Of a DNA stretch of 47,905 nt, positions 8,694 through 16,949 are shown one piece after another. The position numbers and the translations under genes are program-made. Positions within the stretch are counted from its first letter, which is position 1. Each line of letters opens with the position of its first letter. The notes below the pieces were generated by a model that saw only the letters and a list, made by a program, of their open reading frames with translations, searched no databases and had not been told where the DNA came from. The DNA is taken from assembly GCA_001899235.1 (NCBI GenBank), contig MKVR01000002.1:179222-227126 (forward strand). Direction: 5' to 3'. This DNA is from Nitrosospira sp. 56-18. GTDB lineage: Bacteria; Pseudomonadota; Gammaproteobacteria; Burkholderiales; Nitrosomonadaceae.

Positions 8694-9416
8694 TCATCGG
8701 GGCGCAGGATGCCGTAGCGCCGCCAACTGCGCCAGACCGAAATGAATAAAGGCCAGCGCCGCCAGGACGGGAGCAAAAAGATTAAAAAACGGTATGAACT
8801 GCACCAGACCGGTCAGCAACCCCAGGCCCCACAATGACGCCTGATGGGTGGAAAATATGACACGCATTTCCTCGTGGCTGGCATGCTCCAGCAACGCATC
8901 GTACCGGAACAGCCGCTGGTTCAGATAGGCTGCGGCGACAAAGGGTATGATCACGCCCAGGCCGAGCAGCCAGAGGGGAAGCGTAATCAGCCATATGCCC
9001 AGAAAGATGCCAACCGCGATTGACGCATTGGCAAGGCTGCCTGTGAAGCCGCTGCCGCCCTTCAGTTCAAGCTGGGGGTAATCGCGATCCGCTACCAGTC
9101 GAATCAGGGCAGTCATGGCAAACAATGCGGTAAGCACCAGTGCGGTAGCAAATACCAGCGGCACGAAGAGCATCAGGTGTATCGTGAGCTGGATGCCATG
9201 GGCAACCCAGCTCGGCTTTATATCTTCCAGCCAGGTTTGCATCCCTATGGCGTCCAAGCCGCTAACGAGCCATCCGGAGAAGATGTCCCAGGATGCGATG
9301 CCCAGGATTATCCATGACAGGGACGCCGCGAGAACGGGCCAGACGACGATCCATAACACCTGAAACTGGAATAAATCCCGAAACGCACGAGTAAGCGCAT
9401 CAAGGACGAGAGCCAT
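8694..9416 (-). CDS. EI24/CysZ-like integral membrane protein
   Basis: Inner-membrane protein of 240 residues of the EI24 (CysZ-related) superfamily. From the ATG at 9416, with AGGAGG seven bases upstream, it shows about five hydrophobic segments: near residues 18-38, 75-100, 128-152, 155-170 and 205-225. The N-terminal ALTRAFRDLF and the central IIPFVAAAYLNQRLFRYDAL match the family. CysZ is a sulfate permease in enterobacteria, but most EI24 homologues are uncharacterised and I would not transfer that role. It probably forms an operon with the secreted TPR protein downstream. A 34-bp perfect palindrome sits 27 bases upstream of its start. Confidence 0.8.
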   Translation of the reverse strand: MALVLDALTRAFRDLFQFQVLWIVVWPVLAASLSWIILGIASWDIFSGWLVSGLDAIGMQTWLEDIKPSWVAHGIQLTIHLMLFVPLVFATALVLTALFAMTALIRLVADRDYPQLELKGGSGFTGSLANASIAVGIFLGIWLITLPLWLLGLGVIIPFVAAAYLNQRLFRYDALLEHASHEEMRVIFSTHQASLWGLGLLTGLVQFIPFFNLFAPVLAALAFIHFGLAQLAALRHPAPR

Positions 9417-9442
9417 GGAGCCTCCTTTGCCGGATATCCCTC

Positions 9443-9476
9443 GGGAGCAATAGCCAGGGCCCTGGCTATTGCTCCC
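9443..9476. promoter_or_regulatory. 34-bp perfect palindrome
   Basis: The arms GGGAGCAATAGCCAGGG and CCCTGGCTATTGCTCCC are exact reverse complements with no loop. It lies between the 3' end of the eCIS operon (stop at 9517) and the EI24 start (9416). No T-run follows on either strand, so it is not a textbook intrinsic terminator. It may still terminate or shield the eCIS transcript, or act as an operator or recombination scar. Confidence 0.6.
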
Positions 9477-9516
9477 ATGGTAGCACAATAGACTGGCTCT
9501 CTCGTCTTATCACGCC

Positions 9517-11571
9517 TCAACAGTTTTCACACTTGCCCGGTTCTCCAAGCGACTTGCCGCTCTCATGATCCTTGCAGTTGTGGCAATGCCAATACTTCCT
9601 CTTATAAGCCTTGCCCTCGCAATTCCGGCCCGACCAGCACCTGTACCCACCCTTCGCGGTTGCTTCTGCTTCTCCCCCTTCCCCCTCCTCCGCAGGAGCA
9701 GGAGCAGGAGCCGGGGCCGGTACGACCCGTTCTTCCCAGGAGAGATTGTATTGAGCAGTAGCATATGCCCAGTTCACATCCCCATCGGTGCCCCAGAACT
9801 CGTTCTCGCTGTCGGCAGCCAATTCGACGTAGGCCACCAGGTAAACGTCCACGCTCTTCCAGGCGCCTCCGCCCGGCTGGTCCCAGTTCAATGGCATGGA
9901 TTCATTCAGCACTGCCAGTTCGCCCTCATCCGTCTTGCTCAACGGAATTTTCACATCGACCGTCGCTTCACCCACGGGAAGCGAAACATCGACTTCGCCG
10001 ATGGACGACTTCTTCGCTTCGCTGCGCCCGCCGTCGTGAATGGGAGGAAACAGCGATTTTTGCGCGGGGGCAGGATCCCCAATGGTTCGCACCGCCACAT
10101 TTCCGGCAACCGCCGCGCCAGCCTGAGCATAGTGCAGATCGTCGGCTTCCGCACCTCCGAAAATGCTGGCCCCTCCCCTGAGGGTGAGCAGGTTGTTGTC
10201 GGTTCCGGTATGCACGAAGGTATAGCGCGTGTCGCGCCGCATCAGCAGATGGGCATTCCCGCCGTATATTTTCCAGAAACCCGCCACCTGCCAGGACTTG
10301 GCTTTTCCATAGACGCCCGTCGCGAGCGCAACCGCCAGATTGCTGGCGTTGCCGCTCGTACTGTCGCCGATTATCGGCTTGGTATTGGTGACCGTCTCGG
10401 TCAGTGCCCAGGCGCCCTGCATGACGTGGCCGTTGGTTCGCCCGCTGACATGGGGCAGTGCTGACGAACGTTGCACCCTATTCTCCGCCCCATCCGCAGA
10501 CAGGATGCGCTGTGCCTGAATGCCGCCGGAGAAACCGGATGCTGCCGATTGCTCTTTCTTCTTTTCCGCTTCGCAGGCGGAGCAGGCGCGCTGCAGGGAA
10601 GGGGCAAAGCTGGAACCGAGGCCGGCCTGTTCCGTTTGCGGCTTTCTTTCCGCCTGCAGCGGCGCTCCCCCGGTCTGCTGCACCACATGCGTGAGTTCGT
10701 GCGCGGTCAGCGCCAGGTCCTCCGGACCGTGCCCTGCGCCATAGTAGATGTCTGCCCCATGGGTGAAAGCACGCGCTCCCACGTCCCGATTCATCTGGAT
10801 GGCATCGGCTCCAGTGTGGGCGCGAACCTGGCTGAAATCCATGCCGAAGCGCGGCTCCATGAAGCTGCGCACCGCTTCCGGCAGAGGGTTGCCGCCGCCC
10901 TTGCTGCGGTTCAGGCTGGATTCGACATCTTCTCCGGCCTCGAAGCTTTCTGACAGGGAGGCAGGCTTGGCCTGCACGGCCTGGGTCCGTCGGATCGGCT
11001 GGGCCTGGTCTTCGTCCGCTCCAGCCTGCCGCATGGTCCCCATGCAGCTTCGCTGCAAGGCGGCTTCCTTTTCCGGCTCCTCTTCTTCAGGCTGGCGCTG
11101 GGGTTGCTGTGCCTGGACGAAAGGGGTAATAGCCGCGCCAAGCGAACCGGACCGGCTGGGCTGCAGCAGTTTGTCCCTGTCCTTGTCTTTTTCCGCTTCT
11201 TCCGGTGTGTGGTTCCCCGGGATGCCCGCGCGCTGGACGGAACCGGCCCCGAAGGATGGGAAGGCATCGGGCATGCTCATTACCTGGCGGGAAACGCGGT
11301 CGGCTTCCTGTTCGTACTGGTCGTCGGCAGCCCCCACGGTAAGCTTGGGCTGGATGCGGCTCATCCTGCAATCCATGATCCTGCCTTCGTGGGTGAGGCG
11401 TTTCGCCTGGATCAGCTCCGCTACCCGCCGATTGCCTAGTGCACGCTGCAACTGGAGGAACGGTGCGGAGCGCCCATCCTGATGCGAATGAAAAAAGGGG
11501 GGCTGGGCTCTATGATGAGCGAGCGGCTGTTTTGCTCTCTCAGGTGGCTCGGGCGAAAACTGTGCGGACAT
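9517..11571 (-). CDS. eCIS-associated DUF4157 protein with Cys-rich tail
   Basis: Protein of 684 residues ending the eCIS operon. N-terminal signature segments (QLQRALGNRRVAEL near residue 40 and QPKLTVGAADDQYEQEADRV near 75-95) are those found on eCIS-linked DUF4157 proteins. The DUF4157 domain covers about 230-305 with the metallopeptidase-like motif HELTH (H291, E292, H295) followed by VVQQTGG. After a CSAC pair near 330 comes a region of unknown fold (about 380-610), a Pro-Ala linker (about 625-640), and a final 43 residues with six cysteines arranged C-x5-C, C-x2-C, C-x2-C, probably a zinc ribbon or disulfide knot. DUF4157 proteins are a hallmark of eCIS clusters and are proposed cargo-related; the tail could be the effector or a docking module. 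It is separated by 165 bases from the ATPase gene, so it may also have its own promoter. Confidence 0.85.
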   Translation of the reverse strand: MSAQFSPEPPERAKQPLAHHRAQPPFFHSHQDGRSAPFLQLQRALGNRRVAELIQAKRLTHEGRIMDCRMSRIQPKLTVGAADDQYEQEADRVSRQVMSMPDAFPSFGAGSVQRAGIPGNHTPEEAEKDKDRDKLLQPSRSGSLGAAITPFVQAQQPQRQPEEEEPEKEAALQRSCMGTMRQAGADEDQAQPIRRTQAVQAKPASLSESFEAGEDVESSLNRSKGGGNPLPEAVRSFMEPRFGMDFSQVRAHTGADAIQMNRDVGARAFTHGADIYYGAGHGPEDLALTAHELTHVVQQTGGAPLQAERKPQTEQAGLGSSFAPSLQRACSACEAEKKKEQSAASGFSGGIQAQRILSADGAENRVQRSSALPHVSGRTNGHVMQGAWALTETVTNTKPIIGDSTSGNASNLAVALATGVYGKAKSWQVAGFWKIYGGNAHLLMRRDTRYTFVHTGTDNNLLTLRGGASIFGGAEADDLHYAQAGAAVAGNVAVRTIGDPAPAQKSLFPPIHDGGRSEAKKSSIGEVDVSLPVGEATVDVKIPLSKTDEGELAVLNESMPLNWDQPGGGAWKSVDVYLVAYVELAADSENEFWGTDGDVNWAYATAQYNLSWEERVVPAPAPAPAPAEEGEGGEAEATAKGGYRCWSGRNCEGKAYKRKYWHCHNCKDHESGKSLGEPGKCENC

Positions 11572-11736
11572 GTCTCATTTCCTGTATCGGCACTTGCATG
11601 CCATGATGGCGATTACGCTCGCCTCCCTGCTGACGCTTCGGCGCGAAGCGCATCCCTGTCTCGTTAAAATCCAGTCTAAACATAGACAATAGATCGCACG
11701 TAATCAAGTTTGAAGCGATTAGGAAAACATCGCTCG

Positions 11737-13941
11737 TCAGGTCTCCCCGATCGCCGCCAGTTCCTTGAAAGGAGCAACGAAATCGCTCTCGGAGACGAGC
11801 TTGCCCATTTTCTGGTACTCGCGCTGGGTTGCGCGGACGAGATGGCGCATTTCCACCACGCCGGTATCATCCGCTGCCAAAAACGCTGCGGATAGCGCGA
11901 TGTTTCGTATGTTGCCTCCTGTTATCTGGAACCGCCGCGCCAGGAAGTTAAGGTCCAGGCCAGGGTTGCGCGGCGTGGCCTCTGGCCAGACGCTCTCCCA
12001 AATCCTGCTCCTGTCCTCCTCCGCCGGAAACGGGAACTCGACGGTAAAATGCAGCCGGCGGACAAAAGCCTCATCCATGTTCTTGCGGAAATTGCTTGCC
12101 AGGATGACGATGCCCTCATGCTCCTCCATGCGCTGCAGCAGATAACCTGTCTCGATATTGGCGTAGCGGTCGTGCGAATCCTTGACCTCGCTGCGCTTTC
12201 CGAACAGGGCATCCGCTTCGTCGAAGAAGAGGATTGCATTCGAAGTTTCGGCCTCATCGAAAATCCGGGAAAGGTTCTTCTCGGTCTCGCCGATATATTT
12301 GCTCACGACGGTTGACAGGTCGATCTTGTACAGGTCCAAGCCCAGTTCGCCTGCGATGATATCCGCCGCCATGGTCTTGCCGGTGCCGGACGGACCTGCA
12401 AAAAGCACGCACAGACCCTTTCCCATTGCAAGCTTGCGGTCGAAACCCCAATCGCCATAGACGCGATCGCGGTATTTGACATGGTTGCAGATTTCGCGCA
12501 ATTGCTCGGTACGATCGCGGGGAAGAACGATGTCATTCCAGGAGTACCTGGATACGATCTTGTGCGCCAGAGCGGACAGCTTCTGGTTGGAATGCAGCCG
12601 GCACGCCTCATAGAGTTCGTTCAAGGTGATACGCGGCCTATCCGGATTCCGCCAGCGCGCGAGGTTTGCTGCGGTCTCCACCGTGCTGCGGATTTCGCTG
12701 CGCGAAAACTTGAATTTCACCGCAAGCTCGTCAATACCATGTGGGCTGGTATCGGTTTCATACGCAGCCAGCGCGGACCGCCATATCTGGCCGCGCTGGA
12801 TAAAACCGGGCCGGGGCAGCACAACCGCGTGGTAAATGATCCCGAGCGGCACATCGGCCGGATTCACGCCAGCCTCGCTGTCCACAAAAGATAGCGGACA
12901 ACCGTGTTTCAGGCTCTCCATGAAGATCAGGAATGTACTGCGGCGCTGGTCGGCGTTCAATGAATGCGCGCCTTTCCAGAATAATGCCGCATCCCCCAGG
13001 CGCGCTTCGCGCCGAATCAGGACAATCATTCTATTGAACTCGATATCGGATTCCACTGCGAGCCGCTCGAGATCGGCAACCAGCAGGCGCTGGTTTCGGT
13101 AGCGGCATGACGCCTGCGCCATGCGCAGCTTGTCCGGTGCGCCGGCACCCTGCAATTGCAGCACCAGGGGATGCGATTCCGAAGCAGCCGCTGCGAAGCT
13201 CATCATCCCTTGCCTGGTCTCCTCGTTCAGTTCGAGGGGATCGTCTTCCGCGGCGTCGCCGCTATCCATGAATTCCGCAAAAGGGCGAATGCGCTCGTCG
13301 ATGCCATTTGCGCCCAGCAGGTACTGAACGATGCGATCATCCGTTTTCAGATACTTCGACAGCAAGGGTGGGCGGGGCTGGGCAGGGTCCTCCAGCATCT
13401 CGACCAGATGGAAGCGCAGCAGCGGCGATTCCGGCTGAAGATTCCGCCGTGCCGCGATGCTTTGTTCGAGCGAAGGAGCGAGGAGGTTGAATATCAAGCC
13501 AACACCGGGCCTTTTCTTGCTGACATCATCCTGGAGGTAGGCGTACAGTTTCTCGTAGCGCAGATCGAATTCCACCGCCATGCAAACCAGCAAGACATCG
13601 ATGTCGAAGGGGTCGAGTTCAAACAGTTGCCGCACACGCTCCAGCCTCAGCTCGATTCCCTGTTGCAAGCTCGCCTGCCTGCACTGCTCTATGCGATGCT
13701 GCAGCATGCCCAGCTCGGAAGCCAGATCCTCGGGCCATGCCGGCTCGGGGGAGAGCCACTGCGGCAAGCCGATGGGCTTGCGCAATAACGCATCGACTTC
13801 CTGCTCATAAATATACAAGCCGCGAAACTGCTCGTCCTCGCCCGACAGCTCGCGCTGATGCGCGATCTGGAAACGCAGGAGCAGGTCGATGCGCTCCATT
13901 TCCGCCAGGAGATGAGACAAGGAGTCAGGGTAGGCCTGCAT
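11737..13941 (-). CDS. eCIS AAA+ ATPase (Afp15/Pvc15-like)
   Basis: Cytoplasmic AAA+ ATPase of 734 residues. The C-terminal AAA domain has Walker A GPSGTGKT (516-523), Walker B ILFFDEAD (570-577, D574/E575) and downstream ASNFRKNMDEAFVRR with the arginine finger. The first 470 residues include a second, degenerate ATPase-like region and a winged-helix-like segment, as in the Afp15 family. Every Afp/PVC-type eCIS carries one such ATPase, thought to assist particle assembly. The ATG at 13941 lies 44 bases after the preceding gene. It belongs to the same minus-strand operon as the structural genes. Confidence 0.92.
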   Translation of the reverse strand: MQAYPDSLSHLLAEMERIDLLLRFQIAHQRELSGEDEQFRGLYIYEQEVDALLRKPIGLPQWLSPEPAWPEDLASELGMLQHRIEQCRQASLQQGIELRLERVRQLFELDPFDIDVLLVCMAVEFDLRYEKLYAYLQDDVSKKRPGVGLIFNLLAPSLEQSIAARRNLQPESPLLRFHLVEMLEDPAQPRPPLLSKYLKTDDRIVQYLLGANGIDERIRPFAEFMDSGDAAEDDPLELNEETRQGMMSFAAAASESHPLVLQLQGAGAPDKLRMAQASCRYRNQRLLVADLERLAVESDIEFNRMIVLIRREARLGDAALFWKGAHSLNADQRRSTFLIFMESLKHGCPLSFVDSEAGVNPADVPLGIIYHAVVLPRPGFIQRGQIWRSALAAYETDTSPHGIDELAVKFKFSRSEIRSTVETAANLARWRNPDRPRITLNELYEACRLHSNQKLSALAHKIVSRYSWNDIVLPRDRTEQLREICNHVKYRDRVYGDWGFDRKLAMGKGLCVLFAGPSGTGKTMAADIIAGELGLDLYKIDLSTVVSKYIGETEKNLSRIFDEAETSNAILFFDEADALFGKRSEVKDSHDRYANIETGYLLQRMEEHEGIVILASNFRKNMDEAFVRRLHFTVEFPFPAEEDRSRIWESVWPEATPRNPGLDLNFLARRFQITGGNIRNIALSAAFLAADDTGVVEMRHLVRATQREYQKMGKLVSESDFVAPFKELAAIGET

Positions 13942-13985
13942 GAGCTTCTGTTATCGCTTGCTATTCCACTTCGCCAGTCGCCCGC

Positions 13986-14978
13986 TCAGTATGATATCTC
14001 GACCGAAACCAGGGATATCCTGGCATATCCGCTGCTCCTGATATCCAGCGAAAGCGTGCCGCACTCGGCATCGAGCTCTCCGCTTTTGATCACGCAGGTT
14101 TCGTCATAGGGTCCGCCGGAGATCTCCTTTTCAAGCAGCTTGTTGCCTTTATCCTCCCGCCCGCCGACATGTTTTTTCCCAACCGCGTCCCAACCGCCCC
14201 GGAAAAGGGTGATCGTCAGCTTTTTTTCATTTTCCTCACCCGCAATCCTCAGCCGGTGGACACGCGTCACTCCGGGGGGCAGCGGAATTGCCATGGTTCC
14301 CCCCGCACCCTTGGTATTGGGCTTGCCATCGAAATCGCGATGCGCTCTGGCTTCCGTCGCGCCGATCCGGAAAGGGGGAGGAGGCGCCTCTTCCTTCGGA
14401 TCATTATCCTGGGGAATGGCGGTCGGCCGGAATGGAAGCCGCAGCCAGCCCTTGCGCAACCCCGGCTCCAACATGGCGACGGTGACCGATCCGGGCGAAA
14501 GCACGTTGCGCAACTCCCGGCGATTCACGATACTGATCGATTCGGCAGACAGCTTGCCATGATCGTCGAGCTGCACGGTGGCAAGTGGTACCGCAGCCTC
14601 CTCGATTCCGGTCGAAGCAGCGAGTACGCCATAATATTCCATGCGCGAATGGTCCTTCGAAGGCTGCTCGGTTTCATAGCTGGCGGTGATCTGGACCTGG
14701 GAGGACGGCGGGAAAGCGGACAGATCGAGTGTCTCGGACTGGCCGAAAACCACCTCGCGGCCCCGGCCATCGATCGCATAGCCGGAACTGACGCTGACCG
14801 CTGTATCGCCGGCGCGTATCACGTCGAGTCCGCGCACCACTCCCCATCCGTGCAGGTTGAGACTGTGCCGGGCCCGTTCATGGGCATGATATCTCTGTTC
14901 ATCGATAAAATCGTCCTGCAGCAGCAATTGCCCATGGAAATAGGCCGGCTTCTTGCCGATGATTTGTCTTTTACGCAT
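13986..14978 (-). CDS. eCIS peripheral baseplate-associated protein (unknown fold)
   Basis: Protein of 330 residues from the ATG at 14978, chosen because AGGAGG lies exactly six bases upstream; an ATG at 14984 directly abuts that site. The N-terminal region PAYFHGQLLLQDDFIDEQRY and HGWGVVRGLDV recurs in proteins next to eCIS and phage baseplate genes and is followed by a beta-rich part. The C terminus (about 225-330) resembles an added beta domain with GAGGTMAIPLPPG and ends SVEISY. I do not recognise a named family. The position between the P2-I-like gene and the ATPase is where Afp clusters carry fibre and tape-measure genes. It may therefore be the external appendage, though it has none of the repeats of a fibre. 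Confidence 0.72.
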   Translation of the reverse strand: MRKRQIIGKKPAYFHGQLLLQDDFIDEQRYHAHERARHSLNLHGWGVVRGLDVIRAGDTAVSVSSGYAIDGRGREVVFGQSETLDLSAFPPSSQVQITASYETEQPSKDHSRMEYYGVLAASTGIEEAAVPLATVQLDDHGKLSAESISIVNRRELRNVLSPGSVTVAMLEPGLRKGWLRLPFRPTAIPQDNDPKEEAPPPPFRIGATEARAHRDFDGKPNTKGAGGTMAIPLPPGVTRVHRLRIAGEENEKKLTITLFRGGWDAVGKKHVGGREDKGNKLLEKEISGGPYDETCVIKSGELDAECGTLSLDIRSSGYARISLVSVEISY

Positions 14979-15082
14979 GATCATCCTCCTTCTCCCCTGA
15001 GAACCGCTGGGGCTCCCTCGATGAGCATTCCTCGGAAACAAGCATCCTTATCATTTTATCTGGCCCTTTTTCGTCAAATCAT

Positions 15083-15742
15083 TCAGGTTCTGATAGCTTC
15101 GTCCGATTGCGGAAACCGCAGCCGCAGCTCATAGGTTGTATGGGCCGGCTTGGCGAAATCGATGATCTCGCGCACCCGCTGCCCGAATTGTTCCCTGGAC
15201 TCCCTGTTTTCCTGCTGGAATTCGCGTTCTTCCACATCGATGGCAATGCAAAACCAGAATGGGCGATCACCGCCGAGCAGCGTATCCTCGCCCACTCTCG
15301 CCTGCCCGACAACCAGTCCCGACGCAGCCTGATCGTCTATTGCCACCCGTGAAATTTCCGGGAAACAGATTTTCAGCAACTGTTCCAGGTAAGGGCGCGT
15401 GCCGCGCCTGCCATACAGGGACGCAATGCGGAAGATAATGCTTCTCAGCTGCTGGGGCGGAAATAACGCGTGCGGCGTGAATGCGACCCAGGTAGCCAGC
15501 CAGGGCAGGAACCGGTCTGGCGCCTGGTCCACCTGCAGCCACCCGGGAACCTCGTCGCCGTGGGGAGAGAAGAGGCCGGGAATCGCTTCGATCTGCTCTT
15601 CGATTCCGGCCGGCTCCTGCTCCCTGGCGCGAAAAAGCATTTCCTCGAAAACACCCAGCAGGCGGCGAAGATTCCCCGTGGAATCCGCAGCGCGGTAGAT
15701 GGCGGGCAAGCTGTCCAGCAGCCGTGTTCCCACCTCACCCAT
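15083..15742 (-). CDS. P2 protein I-like tail protein
   Basis: Protein of 219 residues related to the phage P2 gpI/TIGR02242-type tail proteins of eCIS. It contains RLLDSLPAIYRA at the N terminus, then a Trp-rich segment WLQVDQAPDRFLPWLATWVAF and the conserved YGRRGTRPYLEQLLKI. In P2, gpI is at the baseplate rim where fibres attach. ATG at 15742 is preceded by GGAGG at five bases and overlaps the upstream gene by eight bases, indicating translational coupling. An earlier ATG at 15766 is possible but lacks such a site. No fibre gene follows it, which is unusual. Confidence 0.85.
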   Translation of the reverse strand: MGEVGTRLLDSLPAIYRAADSTGNLRRLLGVFEEMLFRAREQEPAGIEEQIEAIPGLFSPHGDEVPGWLQVDQAPDRFLPWLATWVAFTPHALFPPQQLRSIIFRIASLYGRRGTRPYLEQLLKICFPEISRVAIDDQAASGLVVGQARVGEDTLLGGDRPFWFCIAIDVEEREFQQENRESREQFGQRVREIIDFAKPAHTTYELRLRFPQSDEAIRT

Positions 15743-16949
15743 CGTAGCCTCCAATTCCTTGCGCATCGAGAATGCGCACATCCTCCGCGGCCAGGCTCAG
15801 CCGCAGGAGCTCCCAGGGCCGCAGAAGGATAGACACAAGCCTGCCTTCATCATTGCGAAGCAGGCGTCCCGAGCCCAGCATTTTCCGCCCGCCCAGCAGC
15901 GTATCAACCCCGATGGTCGAGCGGATTCCCACCTGGATGCCCAGCGCGGAATCCGGCTGGGCCAGGTCTTTCTCTCTGTCGCTCATCTGAAGGACGCGAA
16001 CATGCTCGACATAATCCACCCCGGCTGTTTCATCGATCGCCTCGATCAACTCCCCGATGCGCAACGGTTTGCCAAACAGCAAGCCGCCGGGACTGCCATC
16101 CATCTCCCTGGTCTGGAGATCCTGCCGCGGCAAGCTGAACCGGCGCCACAGGTTTTCGCTCAGGGCGGCTGACAATTGCTGCGCCGATTGCCCGGGCTGG
16201 GGAGCGATGGCTGCGCCGATGGCGACATGAAGATAAAGCGGCGCCACTACGTGCACGCGCGTCGTGAGAAGAGATCTCGCGAGCAGATCGTGCTTTATCT
16301 TTTCGCGCAGCTCCGCCGCCGAGGCCTCATCGAGTTCGCGTTCCGGCGCAACAATGACGCTGACGTGCGCCCGCTGATCGGGGGCGCCCGGATCCATGCG
16401 CCCCACCCGATCTGCTTCCAGGTTGATGCAGGGTACGCAGTGCATGCTTACCGGATACTCGGGCCCAAGGTGATCGCGAGCGGTATTACGCGCGATTTGT
16501 TCGAAATCCCGGGTGGTAACGGCGCACTCGTTGCCCATCAGATCCCGAACCACATAGCCTATCGCCGCGTCGAGTTCGGCAGCTCCGGCTAGCGCTATCG
16601 CACAATCCATTTCCTTTTCGAGGTCGATGGAACGAGACCGTGCAAGACTTTCCCCGCCTTCGCGCTGATCACCAGCGAGCAGAGCGAGAAACTGCGCCTT
16701 GCTCTCTTCCTCCAGGCCTTCCCAGTTTCCCCCTTTCAATAGCTTCAGGAATTGCAGCTTGCTTGCCGGAGTGATCCGGCCAATCCGGTAAACCAGCATC
16801 TCGGTGAAATAGGCCAGCAGCTCTACCAGCGTGATGCCGGGATCCGAAGGATTGTGATTGGTCCATCCCGGCGCGACGACTGGCAGCAGGGACAGGCCCT
16901 CCTGCAAAAGGTCGTCATAACTCCGGTCGTCGAGTTTAGGCGTCAGCAT
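15735..16949 (-). CDS. Baseplate wedge component (Afp12-like)
   Basis: Protein of 404 residues. The N terminus has LDDRSYDDLLQEGLSLLP and WTNHNPSDPGITLVELLAYF, the signature opening of eCIS and phage baseplate assembly proteins. The C-terminal half (about 215-330) has the beta-alpha pattern of a baseplate J-like domain, ending in AGVDYVEHVRVLQM. It should pair with the larger wedge protein encoded just before it to build the gp6/gp7-like baseplate ring. Its ATG lies within the stop region of that gene. It is shorter than Afp12 (usually 700-950 residues), so this is a compact version; the assignment rests on order and the N-terminal motif. Confidence 0.82.
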   Translation of the reverse strand: MLTPKLDDRSYDDLLQEGLSLLPVVAPGWTNHNPSDPGITLVELLAYFTEMLVYRIGRITPASKLQFLKLLKGGNWEGLEEESKAQFLALLAGDQREGGESLARSRSIDLEKEMDCAIALAGAAELDAAIGYVVRDLMGNECAVTTRDFEQIARNTARDHLGPEYPVSMHCVPCINLEADRVGRMDPGAPDQRAHVSVIVAPERELDEASAAELREKIKHDLLARSLLTTRVHVVAPLYLHVAIGAAIAPQPGQSAQQLSAALSENLWRRFSLPRQDLQTREMDGSPGGLLFGKPLRIGELIEAIDETAGVDYVEHVRVLQMSDREKDLAQPDSALGIQVGIRSTIGVDTLLGGRKMLGSGRLLRNDEGRLVSILLRPWELLRLSLAAEDVRILDAQGIGGYDG

